Source of the DNA: Nitzschia sp. pyKryTriq1 | Lineage: Eukaryota > Bacillariophyta > Bacillariophyceae > Bacillariales > Bacillariaceae | Direction of reading: 5' to 3' | DNA length: 64,000 nucleotides | NCBI GenBank assembly: GCA_956465555.1 | Contig: OY101115.1 | Span: 744,001 to 808,000, forward strand | Shown here: positions 51,186-62,885 of the stretch, in pieces | Layout: every line of letters starts with the position of its first letter | How positions within the stretch are numbered: position 1 is the stretch's first letter | The notes under the pieces: generated by a model | The model's database searches: none | Told to the model about the DNA's origin: nothing | Seen by the model: only the letters and a program-made list of their open reading frames with translations | Position numbers and translations under genes: made by a program

Positions 51186-51410
51186 CTACTGCTGATTGTT
51201 TTTGTCGCCGATGACATGCGTTTCTTCCGCTGTTTCACCCTTCGCGAAGCTCCGCCCAGACAGACTCCTGATCAACTTCTCCCTCACGTGTAAAATGTCA
51301 TCCTTGATTTCCTTCAAAACTTCTCGAAAGACATGGCCTCTCTTTAGCTTGTAGCTTGGGCGGTGCTTTGGTTCCGGCGAGGATGGAGGGGAGTATGCCG
51401 ACTTCGACAT
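51186..51410 (-). CDS. Possible small protein, 74 aa
   Basis: An ATG-started frame at 51410 with a Pro/Ser-rich start (SPPSSPEPKHRPSYK) and an amphipathic helix (VFREVLKEIKDDILHVREKLIRSL). It has no domain I recognise. The composition is more protein-like than the surrounding frames, but length alone cannot prove it. Could also be an exon of an unrecognised gene. Confidence 0.3.
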   Translation of the reverse strand: MSKSAYSPPSSPEPKHRPSYKLKRGHVFREVLKEIKDDILHVREKLIRSLSGRSFAKGETAEETHVIGDKNNQQ

Positions 51411-52063
51411 TGTGGGTAGATATGATGAAGGTTCTTGGATCTTGGTAATTGTAGTTTGTTTTGTTGCTTCCTTTCGCTTCTCGTTGTTGTGGGAATGAAG
51501 AAATGTTCAGATGCATGCATGGTGTCGTTTTGCTGCGATGTAAATACTCTGTACTCGATCGTAATAATGCATGGTGGAAAGCAATCGTGTCAACGATTTT
51601 ACGAGCACTCTTAACCCGCTACTAAAATTATGACGAGTACGAGTAGTAAGAAGCGAAGTCGCGCGGGCAAAAGATCGAGAACGCGAGCCTTCACAGAATT
51701 CTCAATGTCTCTACGCTTGGTACCGGTACCTTGTACTGTACTGGAGTATGTTGTGGTGTATTCTAAAACAACGCGTACACCGGTATCAGAATTCTGCGCC
51801 AAACGTCTTTTGAGCGTTTATATAAATGAGGAGGCGGTCACCGGTCACATTATGATGGCGGATGGCGGCGGTCATACCAATCATCGACACCAGAGCCAAG
51901 GCGAGATGAGAGCCGGCCTGGGGATATCCAGTTTCACAGGCAGCTGCAAGGGGATGATGATGGTGGTGAAGTTGATGCCTGTGAGGACATACAGAAGGCG
52001 GACCCAACATGGCCACTAGAGTATTGCTTGCTCTAATAGAGGCAGCATTCGCTATTATTTCTA
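51411..52063. other. Intergenic
   Basis: Contains GGTACCGGTACC at about 51719-51730. A 129-residue plus-strand frame at 51630 has biased, shadow-like composition and is not accepted. Confidence 0.45.
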
Positions 52064-53473
52064 CTAGCAGTCTTCTTCTCCTTTCTGGATCGTCAGAGTA
52101 TTAAAGGAGTCCCATGGATTTTCCTTGTCGACACCGTGTCGCATCCAGTGCACAGCGATTCGCTTGGTCCCTTCAATAACAGGACAACCACTGTGGGACG
52201 TAAACCCGCTTTCCTTCTGCATAGTCTCGGCATTCAAGTAGGAGAAGAAAGCCGCAGTTCCGACTTTGGGCTTGACAAAAACGTTGGCATTCTGGAAATT
52301 GGTCCCTCCCCCGAGGAGATCCGTGGCATCACAATACATAACCATCGTGGCTACCCTTCCACCTCTCTTGTGCCGAAGCCCATCACAGTCACCGTCACAG
52401 TGAGGGCGATATTGATCAGGCGACTCGGTGGAGTCCTTTCCTTTTCCAAAATATTGGATTGACATGAGGTCCTCTGACCCCTCGACTGTCAAGTTGTAGT
52501 GCACAGCATCATTGGTGTAATCGTAAATCCTACGAACGACACGGGCAATGAGATCTCCATCTTGTTCCTTCTCCCAGGGAACCTTGATTCCAGCTTGCCA
52601 GGCCTTTCGATGTTCAGAAAGTCTGCTTCCACCAGCACCATCAGCTACGGTTCCTCGATGGAGCTTCTTGGAGGCAGCCTCGGTGATCGCGTCACACTCT
52701 TCGGCAGAGATAAAGTTTTCCAGCGCGTGGATTTGACTATCAGGTCGGTCATGAAGGATGCCCACCTGGCGTGTCACTTGCTGTCCCGGTGCATCCTCGT
52801 GAGTCCAGGTACGGACTTCCTTTGGAGGGGTTGTCTCACGTGTCGGGTCAGCGCAAGTATGATTCTCGAGCAAGGCTGAGATATCCAATCTGATCTTGTT
52901 TTCGAAGGCGATTTCTTCATTCTTCTCTTGCACTGCAGCCGTCGCAGCATCTTCCAAGCATGTAACAAGATTCATCATAACTGCTTGGGCATCGTAGCCG
53001 CTGGCAAGATCTTCGTTCGCCAACAGGCGACAGCGTACCATTACTGGACTCGTTTCGCGGATCTCGGCCGTATCTTTGTGGGCAACCTTCATGTCCTTCT
53101 TCACAATAGCCACTTGATTACTACTATCTGTGACGGTAATGTATCGAACACCACAGTCGTCGCCATCAACGACTCCACACGATGGACTGGTGGTAGGCTC
53201 GTGCACAGCAAATGTGTGGTTCACGTATGTTTGCACAACCTGCTTCTCTCCATTGGCAAAGTCTTGGGACAGCGGAACGCTTTCTCCTGTGACAGGGTTG
53301 ATCCAATCCACCACGAGTTTCTTGCCGCTTTCATTAACGATTTCAATCTTTCGACTCTGATCACCAGACGAGGTCACCTCCATGCGCTGCTCGCTGAGCG
53401 AGAAGGCGCCCAGTCGAGCCGACATGGCGGCCATGACGACCAAGGTGCCGATGAGGCTTCGAACGACGGTCAT
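52064..53473 (-). CDS. Prolyl 4-hydroxylase-like 2OG-Fe(II) dioxygenase, secreted
   Basis: 469 aa from the ATG at 53473 (MTVVRSLIGTLVVMAAMSARLGAF, a signal peptide). The frame extends to another ATG at 53827, but that 118-residue extension is His/Cys-rich without the hydrophobic start and is less likely. The N-terminal half is a beta-rich region of unknown type. The C-terminal half is a P4H catalytic domain: FISAEECDAITEAA, the iron ligands HCD (in YRPHCDGDCDG) and the distal His in TSHSGCPVIEGTKRIAVHWMRHG, with the 2OG-binding Lys in that motif. It hydroxylates prolines in secretory proteins by analogy with plant and animal P4H. Single exon. Confidence 0.87.
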   Translation of the reverse strand: MTVVRSLIGTLVVMAAMSARLGAFSLSEQRMEVTSSGDQSRKIEIVNESGKKLVVDWINPVTGESVPLSQDFANGEKQVVQTYVNHTFAVHEPTTSPSCGVVDGDDCGVRYITVTDSSNQVAIVKKDMKVAHKDTAEIRETSPVMVRCRLLANEDLASGYDAQAVMMNLVTCLEDAATAAVQEKNEEIAFENKIRLDISALLENHTCADPTRETTPPKEVRTWTHEDAPGQQVTRQVGILHDRPDSQIHALENFISAEECDAITEAASKKLHRGTVADGAGGSRLSEHRKAWQAGIKVPWEKEQDGDLIARVVRRIYDYTNDAVHYNLTVEGSEDLMSIQYFGKGKDSTESPDQYRPHCDGDCDGLRHKRGGRVATMVMYCDATDLLGGGTNFQNANVFVKPKVGTAAFFSYLNAETMQKESGFTSHSGCPVIEGTKRIAVHWMRHGVDKENPWDSFNTLTIQKGEEDC

Positions 53474-54024
53474 GATGATTCTTTTGGTTCGATGAGGGAT
53501 AGATGAGCGATCCTTCAAGACTATTATTTTATGAAAGCTTCTTCGTTGGTCCTGAAATTTTGAGAGAGAGACGTTGATCTTGTGATCGCCAGCAGCTACT
53601 AAGAGCAGTAACAACCTCAAAACCGAACCATCGGCATTCTTTCGCGCCACAAATCCGAACTCCGTTGAACTTCCGGGTTCGTCAGTAAAGAAATGTTGGT
53701 TCGAGTGGATCGATCGATCGCCAAAAGTCGGTCTGGGCGTCTCCCCGCCTCGCCCGCATTCCGCGTGGCATTTCCCTCGCCCGCGATGGTGATGATCGAC
53801 ACACCCGACACATTTTTCTGTCGTCATCGATCGGCATTTTGATTTGCTTTTGCTGCCATCGCATCTGTGACGACGACATCACCAGCCAAAGACAACATTT
53901 TTGTACCGGTACCACCGGTAGCCAATAGCTACCGGTAGCTACGACAAGCTAGCTATCGACAACGATCATTTTTCTTCTACTGCATACCTTCGTACCGATT
54001 AGATACATACGATCTGTTTTCATC
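53474..54024. promoter_or_regulatory. Divergent upstream region
   Basis: 551 bp between the P4H gene (-) and the START-like gene (+). It contains GTACCGGTACCACCGGTAG and CTACCGGTAGCTA at about 53903-53942. Part is open in the P4H frame. Promoter role inferred from position. Confidence 0.4.
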
Positions 54025-54871
54025 ATGAAATATTCCAGCAAAATTTCCCTGCTTTTCGTGGCCGTTTGGTCGGTTGCTACTTCTTGCGCCAAGAATAGTC
54101 ACGATGTTCCGCATCCGCATCAAGGTATCTTGAAAGCTTACGAGCCAGGTCCGTTCGAGGATTTGAAACTCGATAGCAACGACGAGAAACTCTTGGATTC
54201 AGGAAAGCCCGTCATGAAGCAAACGCAAGGTGAAGATTTGGGTGGGGGTGCTATTTGCGTCCAAGACGTCGAGGCGCCGAAGGAAGCGGTTTGGTCTCAG
54301 ATTTTGGATCTGGACCGATACAAGGGGAAGGTGCCTAAAGTCGCCGAATCCAAAAACTACAAAGTGCAAGAAAACCCTGATGGGACACACACCATCAAGA
54401 CAAAAATGGTAGTCGGAGTGATTCCAGGCTATTCCGTAAGTATGGTAGTACTGTATTCTCGGTGCAACAACAGTGGACGCCAAAATGACGCATTCGATAG
54501 TTTCTCGTTGGCTCACAATTCCTTCCTTCCTCCTTTCCAAATGTTCCTACGAACAGTATTCTTCGTATTATGATCATACTTACCATTCTCAGCACGATTC
54601 TTTGACTTGGACTTTGGATTATGAAAAGACTAGTGATTTCGATGATGTATCGGGACACTGGCACCTGGAGGACCATCCCAGCAAGCCTTTGTGCACTCGT
54701 GTATTTTATGCTTGCGATATCAAGTTGAAGGGATCGGTACCCAAGCCAGTGGTCAACTTCTTGAGCAAGACAGCGCTCAAGACAGCCACCGGGTGGGTAA
54801 AGAAGGAAAGTGAAAAGAGCCCAGAAGGCAAAATTCCAAAGGCGTTTCTATCGCCGGCCCTCCAGAAATAA
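54025..54871 (+). CDS. START/COQ10-like (SRPBCC) lipid-binding protein, secretory leader
   Basis: Two exons, 54025-54435 and 54557-54871, with a 121-bp intron (GTAAGT donor, phase 0); an alternative in-frame acceptor ends at 54592. About 241 aa. A signal peptide (MKYSSKISLLFVAVWSVATSCA) is followed by a short acidic segment and an SRPBCC fold: GGGAICVQDVEAPKEAVWSQILDLDRYKGKVPKV in pieces, then SLTWTLDYEKTSDFDDVSGHWHLE, TRVFYACDIKLKGSVPKPVVNFL and a C-terminal helix ALKTATGWVKKESEK. Related algal and plant proteins are cyclase/dehydrase-like START members; a hydrophobic ligand is likely but unknown. Confidence 0.75.
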
Positions 54872-55123
54872 TCAATCCATCAATCAATCACCAAGGAGGA
54901 GTCGTCAATCCTTGTCACGAATCGAATCTGACTTGTTAGCTACTGTAGTTTACTACTCTACTAGGGAATGGAGTTTGATCGCAATCATTCTAGCTATTCT
55001 GTAGTCGCGTGAGAGCTATGAAGCGATGGAAAACTTTAGAAGCCGTAGCCTTCAGAGTCGTTGTATGAGCAAATTTTTGACCATGATATGTTAAGGATCT
55101 TCTCTTGCGGGTTGCGACTGGTT

Positions 55124-56692
55124 TCAGCTAAAGTTTTGAAAGATGGAAAATGGGCTGGTGATAAAGTATGGGTGCAGGAGAATCTGAGCCATATTTGGCC
55201 GTTTCTTGGGATCCTTTTGCAGGCATCGACGTAGCAGGTCCTTGAGCCGGTCGTCCACTTCCGCATAGTCGTCCACGGCAATGCCCTGCTCTGAATCTCG
55301 TAACCACTTGGTGATTTGTGCTGGCGTTTTACCATCAAAGTAGCCTCCTCCCGTGGAGAGTTCGAGCATGAGCATACCCAAGGACCAAATATCATACGAT
55401 GTTTCGAGCTGGAAGTAGGGACCGTCTCCTTCCAAAAAGGCTGCGGCAAATTCAGGCGGACAGGCTTCCGGCGAGTAATCGACTGGATTGTCTCCCACAG
55501 GCATTGCCGATTCCAAGTCAATACCCTTCACCTCTCCGCCCTTCATTACGACAAAGTTCTCTGTTTTGAGATCCGTCCAGACGAGTCCAACATTGTGCAG
55601 TGCTTGGACACACTGTGCCGCTGCTATACAGGCATCCCGCAATTCCTTTCCTTCTAGCCGCCCTCGACTGTTCAGGAAAGATTTCAAGTCCTGGGCTCCC
55701 TTTTCCAAGACAAGAGCACATTGGTTTCGAAAACGTTTGTCGTACCCCGCGACTGGAAAGAACTCGTGGCATTGAACAAAGCGTCCTCGAGAAATCCCCA
55801 AAAAGTTCAATTTGCGATAATTCTCATACTCCCGAGATACAGCCTCTAAATTGGTCGACACCTTGATGACAACTACTGGCTCTCCTTCCTTGGGCAATCC
55901 CCCCTTTGCCTCATCCGCACGATAAGCATCCCAAATATAGGACTTTCCCGATGTACTCCGTACTGGCTTGCCTGCCAATAAATACTCTTCGTCCAGTCCA
56001 ATGTAGGCTTGGGTCAATTTGTACGCCAATACAGCTGCTTTCCAAGCGGGTCCCGACCGAACTTTTGGGTAGCTTCCCTGGTTGTTTGAGGAAGAATCAT
56101 CCATGTTTGTGGAAGTCTCCGCGCTGCCATTCACACCATCACTAGTACTACTACTTCCGTCACTGGAAGCAAACCCTGGAAATGAAAAGGGAGCTGCGGG
56201 TGCTGCGGCTTCATTGTTGTTGTTGTTGTTGTTGTTGTTGGTAAACGATGGATTTTGTGGTTGTGGTCGAAGGGGTGCCAACAAGCGGTATTTCGAGCCC
56301 GAAGCTGTTTCCACAACGACTTGCGCCTTCGCCGAGCCAGGGTCCACAATGGGCGAAGTAGTAATGACATCCCCATCTTCAATAGCAGGATGACCTCTCA
56401 CCGTTCCAATGATACTTCCATTGGGCATGACTTTCCATCGATCCAACACAGGAATGGCGGCCCACATTCGCGTTCTGGACAATGACGATGAGTATGACGA
56501 GTAACCTGATGATTGCGGGGCTGCTTCCGGTAGGATGGGTCGAATGATAGGATTCAGATTATGATGATGATTCCGCACAAAGGCTTGAGAGGAATGAATT
56601 TCACCGAGCGCCACAAGCAAGAGCAATGCCAGCACCACCGCATAATTCCTCGCACTCGTCCTTGCTGGAGTATGGATTTTCGGCATCGTCAT
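55124..56692 (-). CDS. Plastid-targeted protein kinase-like protein with altered motifs
   Basis: 522 aa from the ATG at 56692. The N-terminus has the diatom plastid presequence: hydrophobic core AVVLALLLLVALGEIHS and junction SQAF|VRN. A beta-rich segment with WKVMPNGSIIGTVRGHP and an Asn-run linker precede a kinase fold. VVVIKVS carries the likely ATP-binding Lys (about 275); the catalytic loop reads VWTDLKTENFVV instead of HRDLKxxN (Asp about 372); the DFG position reads GIDLES (about 391); the APE region reads ACPPEFAAAF; then YDIWSLGMLMLEL and a normal end (LLRRCLQKDPKKRPNMAQILLHPYF). Asp and Asn of the loop and the metal Asp remain, so activity is possible. Resembles ABC1K-unrelated, plastid Ser/Thr kinases such as STN-type only loosely. 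Single exon. Confidence 0.8.
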   Translation of the reverse strand: MTMPKIHTPARTSARNYAVVLALLLLVALGEIHSSQAFVRNHHHNLNPIIRPILPEAAPQSSGYSSYSSSLSRTRMWAAIPVLDRWKVMPNGSIIGTVRGHPAIEDGDVITTSPIVDPGSAKAQVVVETASGSKYRLLAPLRPQPQNPSFTNNNNNNNNNEAAAPAAPFSFPGFASSDGSSSTSDGVNGSAETSTNMDDSSSNNQGSYPKVRSGPAWKAAVLAYKLTQAYIGLDEEYLLAGKPVRSTSGKSYIWDAYRADEAKGGLPKEGEPVVVIKVSTNLEAVSREYENYRKLNFLGISRGRFVQCHEFFPVAGYDKRFRNQCALVLEKGAQDLKSFLNSRGRLEGKELRDACIAAAQCVQALHNVGLVWTDLKTENFVVMKGGEVKGIDLESAMPVGDNPVDYSPEACPPEFAAAFLEGDGPYFQLETSYDIWSLGMLMLELSTGGGYFDGKTPAQITKWLRDSEQGIAVDDYAEVDDRLKDLLRRCLQKDPKKRPNMAQILLHPYFITSPFSIFQNFS

Positions 56693-57716
56693 TATGTTTT
56701 TATTTGATTTTGGCGCGTTTGTTGATAGGACCGTCAGGTTTTATTTGTCAGTTCAGTTCAGTTCAGTTCAGTTCGGTCCTCCAGCCGAAACTTTGGAAAA
56801 ATAACAAATAACACTTCTTTGTCACTGACTGGGATGGGATAATCTTTCACTGCAAGCACTAAAGTGAAACTGCGGAACAGTACAAGTAGCGAGCCCTGCT
56901 GGTAGTACTGTAGAAGATTCTTTAGAAGATATCTGATGATGTGATGAGGTTGAAATGCGGATCTTCCGATGATGATGATTCCTCTTCTTCTTCCTTGCGC
57001 CATAAACTCTTGCGGAATGGCTTCGAGCGTTGTTGCATGCGGCATGCATCATCTGTTGCTGGCTGGCCGTTTTCTGTCACGACGACCGACCCTTTTCTTG
57101 GACGCTGGTTGGAGAGTTTGGGGCCACGTGGAACATCGTTGGGCCAGGCCGACGCGCTTCATTTCTCTTGGCGATGGATTGGCAAAAAGTCGTCATTTCT
57201 TATCTTCGGCGCCTGTGCTCCTTAAAACATGTGTGTCACACGTTGGCCGCCACACAAAGGATCCAAAAATCATTGCTTTTGCTTTTGGCTTGCTTTTGGC
57301 GCCTTTTGCCCCCTGCTGTGGCGCGGCGGCGGCAGCCCTGCGCCCTGCCTGCCTGCCGTTTTATTGTTGTTGTTTGTTGGATGGGGATCCTCTCGTCGGA
57401 TAGTCTACTCTACAGTAGCTAGCAGTCGGGTAGTAGGGACTACTTTCACTTTTAACCACTTGTGCTCGTTCGTGTACTCGTATACTGTCAACCGAAAGTG
57501 AAGGTAAAAGAGGGCTCGATCCACATCGACGGGGAGAAAGTATTCGTATAGTACTGTAGGGAAATAGTGATACGAGCACACTGAACGTATCCTTTGAAAT
57601 TGAATACAAGGACTTGCCATTATCGAGTACGCAAAACGGTCCCAGGGGAATTTAAAAACAACAACTAAGTACAAAAGGGTGGTCGAATTTGAGGATATTC
57701 AGTAAAGTCGGTCAGC
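56693..57716. other. Divergent intergenic region, about 1 kb
   Basis: Upstream of both the kinase-like (-) and coiled-coil (+) genes. It has an (AGTTC)n run at 56752-56773 and a Cys-rich open stretch at 56940-57420 that I do not accept as coding. No gene is supportable. Confidence 0.5.
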
Positions 57717-60700
57717 ATGAATGGGTATAGTTCCAGTGAGAACCAGCGCCAGCCCTCGTGGTCCGCACTGGGTGCTGGCACTATGAATAAGAATCATCAT
57801 CCTCATCACATCATGAATAACCACAATGACAACAACAACTACAACAATAACTCTACTCGAAGGAGCAGCAACCAGTCCGTGTCGAGTGCATCGGACCCTT
57901 TTGGTTTTCGTCAGAAGCATCAACAGAGAGAACAGCAGCAACATCAACGAGACAAACCTCCACCGGCGCAGCCCTATCGAAATCGCCCTCGTTTGTTCGA
58001 CCCAAGTACGAGTAGTACCAATACCAATCACAACTCGTTGCCGCCGCCAACAGCAACAGCAGGGTTGCACAGAGAGGGCGAAAGCAGCCTTCGGAGTGGC
58101 ACATCTTTAGATTTGTCGTCTTCCACGGGGGAGCCATCCAAGGCGTACACGGCTGCTACGAATAATCAGCATTCCTACCATTCTTCATTTGGGAATAATA
58201 ATAATTCTTATCGATCACAACAGGAGCAGCAGCAGCAGCAGCAGCCGCTATCAGAGCCAGATCCACTCACAGCGGGACGAGATAGTAACACGCGGCAGCC
58301 GGCGTCGTCGTCGTCCTCATATTCCAACAACCACCAAAACAACAGTCATCACCTTTCGACTTACCAACTTCCGCCAAGAATGTCCTCGGTAGAGACGACC
58401 CCCGCTTCCAATGCCACACCTCAACGGAAACGTCTATCGCCACCGTCTCCAATGCAACCCATCAATCTATCCCATATTTCTCCGCAAGATACGGTATCAC
58501 TTTTAACCACACCCGAAGATATTATACTAATGCGTGAGAGCACTGGTAGTCATGCAGCGGGGGAAGGGGATCCAGCCGGAGGCTACTATAGCACCAATCA
58601 TAATGACGACCACCACGACAGCATTAACTCTCGAGTGATTTCCAGGGGCTCGTCGCATGCGTCTCAAACACAAACACAACCGCAGCCACAACAACAGCAA
58701 AACTCGGCGTCGCAACTATTGTCCAATCACAACACTGCCCTAAATCATCCTCCGAATTTAACATCGTCGCATCATCCGACCAACAGTGGTAGTATTGGAA
58801 GCAGTCATCCTCGCCCGCCGCCACCACCAATGCACCACCAAGATACTTCCATGCGACGTACGAGTAGTATTACTTCTACACAATCGCATTTCTCGTCACA
58901 GCATCGGCAACAACTTCATCAACTAGTACAAAGCCTTCAAACGAGTTTGCAATCGGCACAGCAACGACTGGACGAGCAAGATCAGCTTTTGCAATCCAAA
59001 GATCAAGAACTGACTCAAATTCGAAAGGACCATTTCCAACTCGAACAAGAGCACCGATCCAGTACACAAGAATTATCCGAAGCCAAACGCAAGCTCCATC
59101 GGACTCAACAAGCCGCCGAATCTTCTCAGATGCAAATTGAAAGTCTCGAGGCGGCAGTCGAACGGCTCGAAGCCCAGGTGCATGCCAAACAAGACCAGCA
59201 AGCCGCCCAGCACGATCAATGGACCTCGCAACAGCAACAGCAGTTGGCACAGATTCAACGGGAACGACATCAGTTGCAAGAACTTCAGACACAATGGATG
59301 CAAGTACAAAGGACGCAAATGGAAGAGTTGGAAGTCACCCAGCAAGAACAAATGGCGGAATTGTCAGAACGTCAAGCGGTACTAGACGAACAATATTCCA
59401 ACCTGCAAAATGCGCGAATGGAAATGCAACAACGCGAGGCTATGGCAGAGGAACGAGAGCGCAAACAGCAAGAAGCACGGTCGAAATTGACGGCGTGGCA
59501 AGAACGGCTTGAGCAACGACAAAAAGGTCTGGAAGACAAGACCAAAGAAGTTGCGCAATACGAATCCAAGTGGAGACGGCGCATGGGGGAACTCAAACAG
59601 CTCGAAGAAGAAGTTCATAAACGAGAAACCGCCTTTCATCAAGAGCAGCAATCCTATGAGGCTCAAAAGACTTTGCTGGAGCAAACGCTGGAAGAATTAC
59701 GGGAAAATCGTGAGGAAGAAGAGGAACAGTGGAAGCGGGCACGAGACAACGTCCAGGAGTTGACCGAACAGGCTCGTCGTATCAGTGAGGACAGCAAGAC
59801 AGTCAAGGAAGCACTTAAGGCCAAATTGTCGACAAGCCACGCCGAAGTTAACGAACTGGATCGTCAAATCCAAGAAAAGCAAGGGGAGCTGGAGGCAGTG
59901 GAAAAGAGACTTCTGGAATTTCTGGAAGAAGACGAAGAAAACCGGAAAATGGCGGAAGAAGAGGCCGCTCAGCAACTGCAGGACTTGCAAGAGCTGCAAA
60001 CCAAGATGGACGAGATTCGGAACGAAATGTTGATAGACGAAGAAGCTATTGTTGAACAGCGTCGGGAACACGAACAGCTCGTTGAACAAGTGGCGCGGGA
60101 TAGAGCCGCATGGGAGCAAGAATATCAGGAACGAGTTCAGATGGAAGAAGAGGAGGTGCAAATACGGCAAGAGGAAGCAGAGCGGCTATTGGGGCACCAA
60201 GTCGAAAAGGCGAAGCAGGATTTAATGGCTCTGGGCGAATTTTTGACGTCGCAGAAGGACGCAATCGAAGCGAAATATAACGAGAAGATGGATCGATTTG
60301 AGTTGTTGCAAAGTCAGCTGGAACAAATGACCGTGAAATATGCCAAGGACAAAGCTCAGCTGGACAAGGACGTTGCCGAGAACGAATCGAAGCGCCAGAA
60401 ACTCGACCAGCTCTTGGCGCGCCTGGAATCTACCGAGAATGACTACAAGTCTCGACAAGGGGAATTGGAATTGGAAGTCACGCGATTGAATACCGTTTTG
60501 GAAGAAACCAAGACTCTTGAGTCGAAACAAAAGAAGAGTTACGAAACTGCCGTTCGCGAGCTTCATGAGAAGCATGAAGAAGTGATTACCGATTTGGCGT
60601 CACGTCTCAGTTCTGTCGAACAAGAACGTGACCGTCTAGTCAATGAGCATTCTTCACTGCAGTCGACACTGAGGGATCTCGAAGAACAGTCATCGGAGGA

Positions 60701-62885
60701 TATTGAATCCCTGAAACTTGAAAAGCTATCTCTTGAGAAGGAATTGCAGCAAGCCGTTGCCGAAAATAGCAATGTTTTGGAGCAGCTTTCCGAGCTTAAG
60801 GAGGCACTGGAATCACAGCACTTGCAAGATTCCGAAGAACGCGATAAAATGCAAACTCTCATGGCTCGATTGGAAGCAAACGGGGCCGTCGTCGCTGAGA
60901 AACAGAAGCAAGTGGAAGAAAAGGAGCGCGTGCTTAAAGAAGCGGGCGCTGATCTCGAGCAGCGACTTCGTGAACTCATTCAACTCGTAAGTGCGAATTC
61001 GTCTACCGTAGTCAGGTTTCTTATGGTCCGTCTCGTTGCGATTTTCTCACATAAGGTTCTTTGATCTCGAAAGGAGGAGGAAATGTCACAGCGAAAGACC
61101 AATTTTGAAGAGGAGATCCAAAAACATACCAAGGCTCTCCAGATGGAAATTCAACAGCGACGGGAAATGGTTCAAACCGAGCGTGAGCTTGAGAAAGAGG
61201 AATGGAAGCAGAAGTTTGTGAAAGAGGCGATGCAATTGGAAGAAGAGCAACTTAAACGCCAGGAGGAATGGGAGGCAGAAATGGTTCAGAAACGCCACGA
61301 GCTTGAAGAAGAGTTGGCAGAGCGACGTAAAGAATTCGACGAAAAGCTTGCAAAGGAGAAAAAAAGTATCTCCTCGCAGTTAGAACATGAAATCGAAGAA
61401 TGGAGAGGAGAGGCCAAAAAGCGCGAGAATGAATTGGAGAAGGAGCTTTCCAAGAAGAGAGAAGCTTTCGATATGCGGCATGAACAAGAAAAGGCCGAGC
61501 TCGAGCTTGAACTGCGCGAGCGGCAAGACGCCTTCGAAGCAGACTTGGCTCGCCAACGCGACGAAGCCTTTCACGAGATTGATAAAGAACGGGAGAGCAA
61601 TGATCATCGCCACGAACAACTCGAAGTCGATATCTCTCAATTCCACTTCTTGCGCCAAAAGGAGGCGATGAGTCAAATATTGAGTCGCCCATGGAGACAA
61701 GATCGGGAAGCCATCAGCGCAGCATTTTCGAAATGGGTGCGAGTAACAATGTTTGAAAACGACACAGAGGGCGAAGCTGGCCTCAGGGCGGCTCAAACAG
61801 AATTGGAACGATCACTCAAAGAACTTGAAACCAATCGAGAGGAATTGAATCAACTGATGTTGAAGCTTGAACAGCGCACTGCAGAAATTGCACATGAGGA
61901 GAATGCACTCGCTAGTGCCAAGGAAGAATTGAAAGCCCAAGCCCTAGCGATCGCCGAGGAGAAGGAGTCGATTCAAGAGCAGAATACATCGTTTCAGGAC
62001 CAAAACTATGCGTCCATGCAAGAGCTGGAAGAGCAGCGATTACAACTTGACGCCGAACGACAAGCTCTTGACCAGCGAATTGCAGAGTTCGAAGCAGCAA
62101 GGGGGTCACTATCGAAGCAAGGGGATGAAGTGAAACAAAGAGAGGCAGAAATAGAAAGTAGGATGCATGAAAAGGTAGCTGGACAACGAAAGAGCCTCGA
62201 GACCGAAAAGCAGATGCTACAAGAGTCACGCGACGCATTGCAACAGCGGGAGAATCAGCTCAGAACAATACAGCTAGACCTAGAACGCCGCGAAAGAGAA
62301 GCTACCGAGAAGAAGGCTGAGCTCGAGCGTAAGGTCCACGAGCTGGAAAGACAGGTGCAGGAGCAGTCGCATAACGCAGCACACAATGTCGATCGGGCAG
62401 TCTCGCAGGTGCTGGACCATAGTATGCAGACGGAACGCAAATGGATGGAAGAGACCGCTGCAGCAGTGTTTGAACGAGAAGGGGATTTGAATCGACGCGA
62501 GGCGTCGATTCGTCGAAGTGAAGAAGATATTCACAATCGAGAACGTAAGCTTGCGGAAGATTCTAAGGAAATCGGTCAATCTCAGCTTCGAGTCCGAAGA
62601 TTGGCCGAACAGCTCCGTGAAAAGGAAGCCAGAGTACGTGAATCCGAGCGACACTTTGAGGTCGAACTTCGCAAATGCCAAGAGGCACAAGCCAGGGTCC
62701 AACAAATGGCCCTGAGATTGAAGCAAAAGAACGAACAGATCAAAGAAGACTCAAAGCGCCTCGAGCGCCGCATGGCTGAGTGCGATGCCTTGGAACAGCA
62801 GCTACAACAGTGGCAAGAAGAATTGGAAGATGGGGCTGCGGTCTTTCCACCACGGGAAGATGTGGGGGACCAGGTCTGGGGTTGA
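57717..62885 (+). CDS. Large coiled-coil protein, 1,693 aa
   Basis: Two exons, 57717-60986 and 61074-62885, separated by an 87-bp intron (GTAAGT donor, AAAG acceptor, phase 0). The first 390 residues are disordered: Asn, Gln, His and Ser runs with a short ordered-looking insert (SPMQPINLSHISPQDTVSLLTTPEDIILM in pieces). From about residue 395 to the end near 1670 the sequence is almost continuous heptad coiled coil, very rich in Glu, Gln, Lys and Arg. The C-terminus (DGAAVFPPREDVGDQVWG) is not coiled. There is no motor head, membrane segment or known domain. Such proteins in other eukaryotes are centrosomal, ciliary or Golgi scaffolds; which applies here is unknown. Confidence 0.85.

Noticed and set aside
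51630-52019. 129-residue plus-strand frame starting MTSTSSKKRSRAG
   Set aside because: Includes an ACCGGTACC intergenic motif in its coding frame and has no recognisable domain; composition looks non-coding.
53474-53827. 118-residue N-terminal extension of the prolyl 4-hydroxylase
   Set aside because: An ATG exists at 53827, but the extension would bury the signal peptide and is rich in His, Cys and Arg; the start at 53473 explains secretion.
56941-57422. Cys-rich plus-strand frames
   Set aside because: Three overlapping frames are open because of composition; no domain, no consistent start, and they sit in the shared upstream region of two divergent genes.
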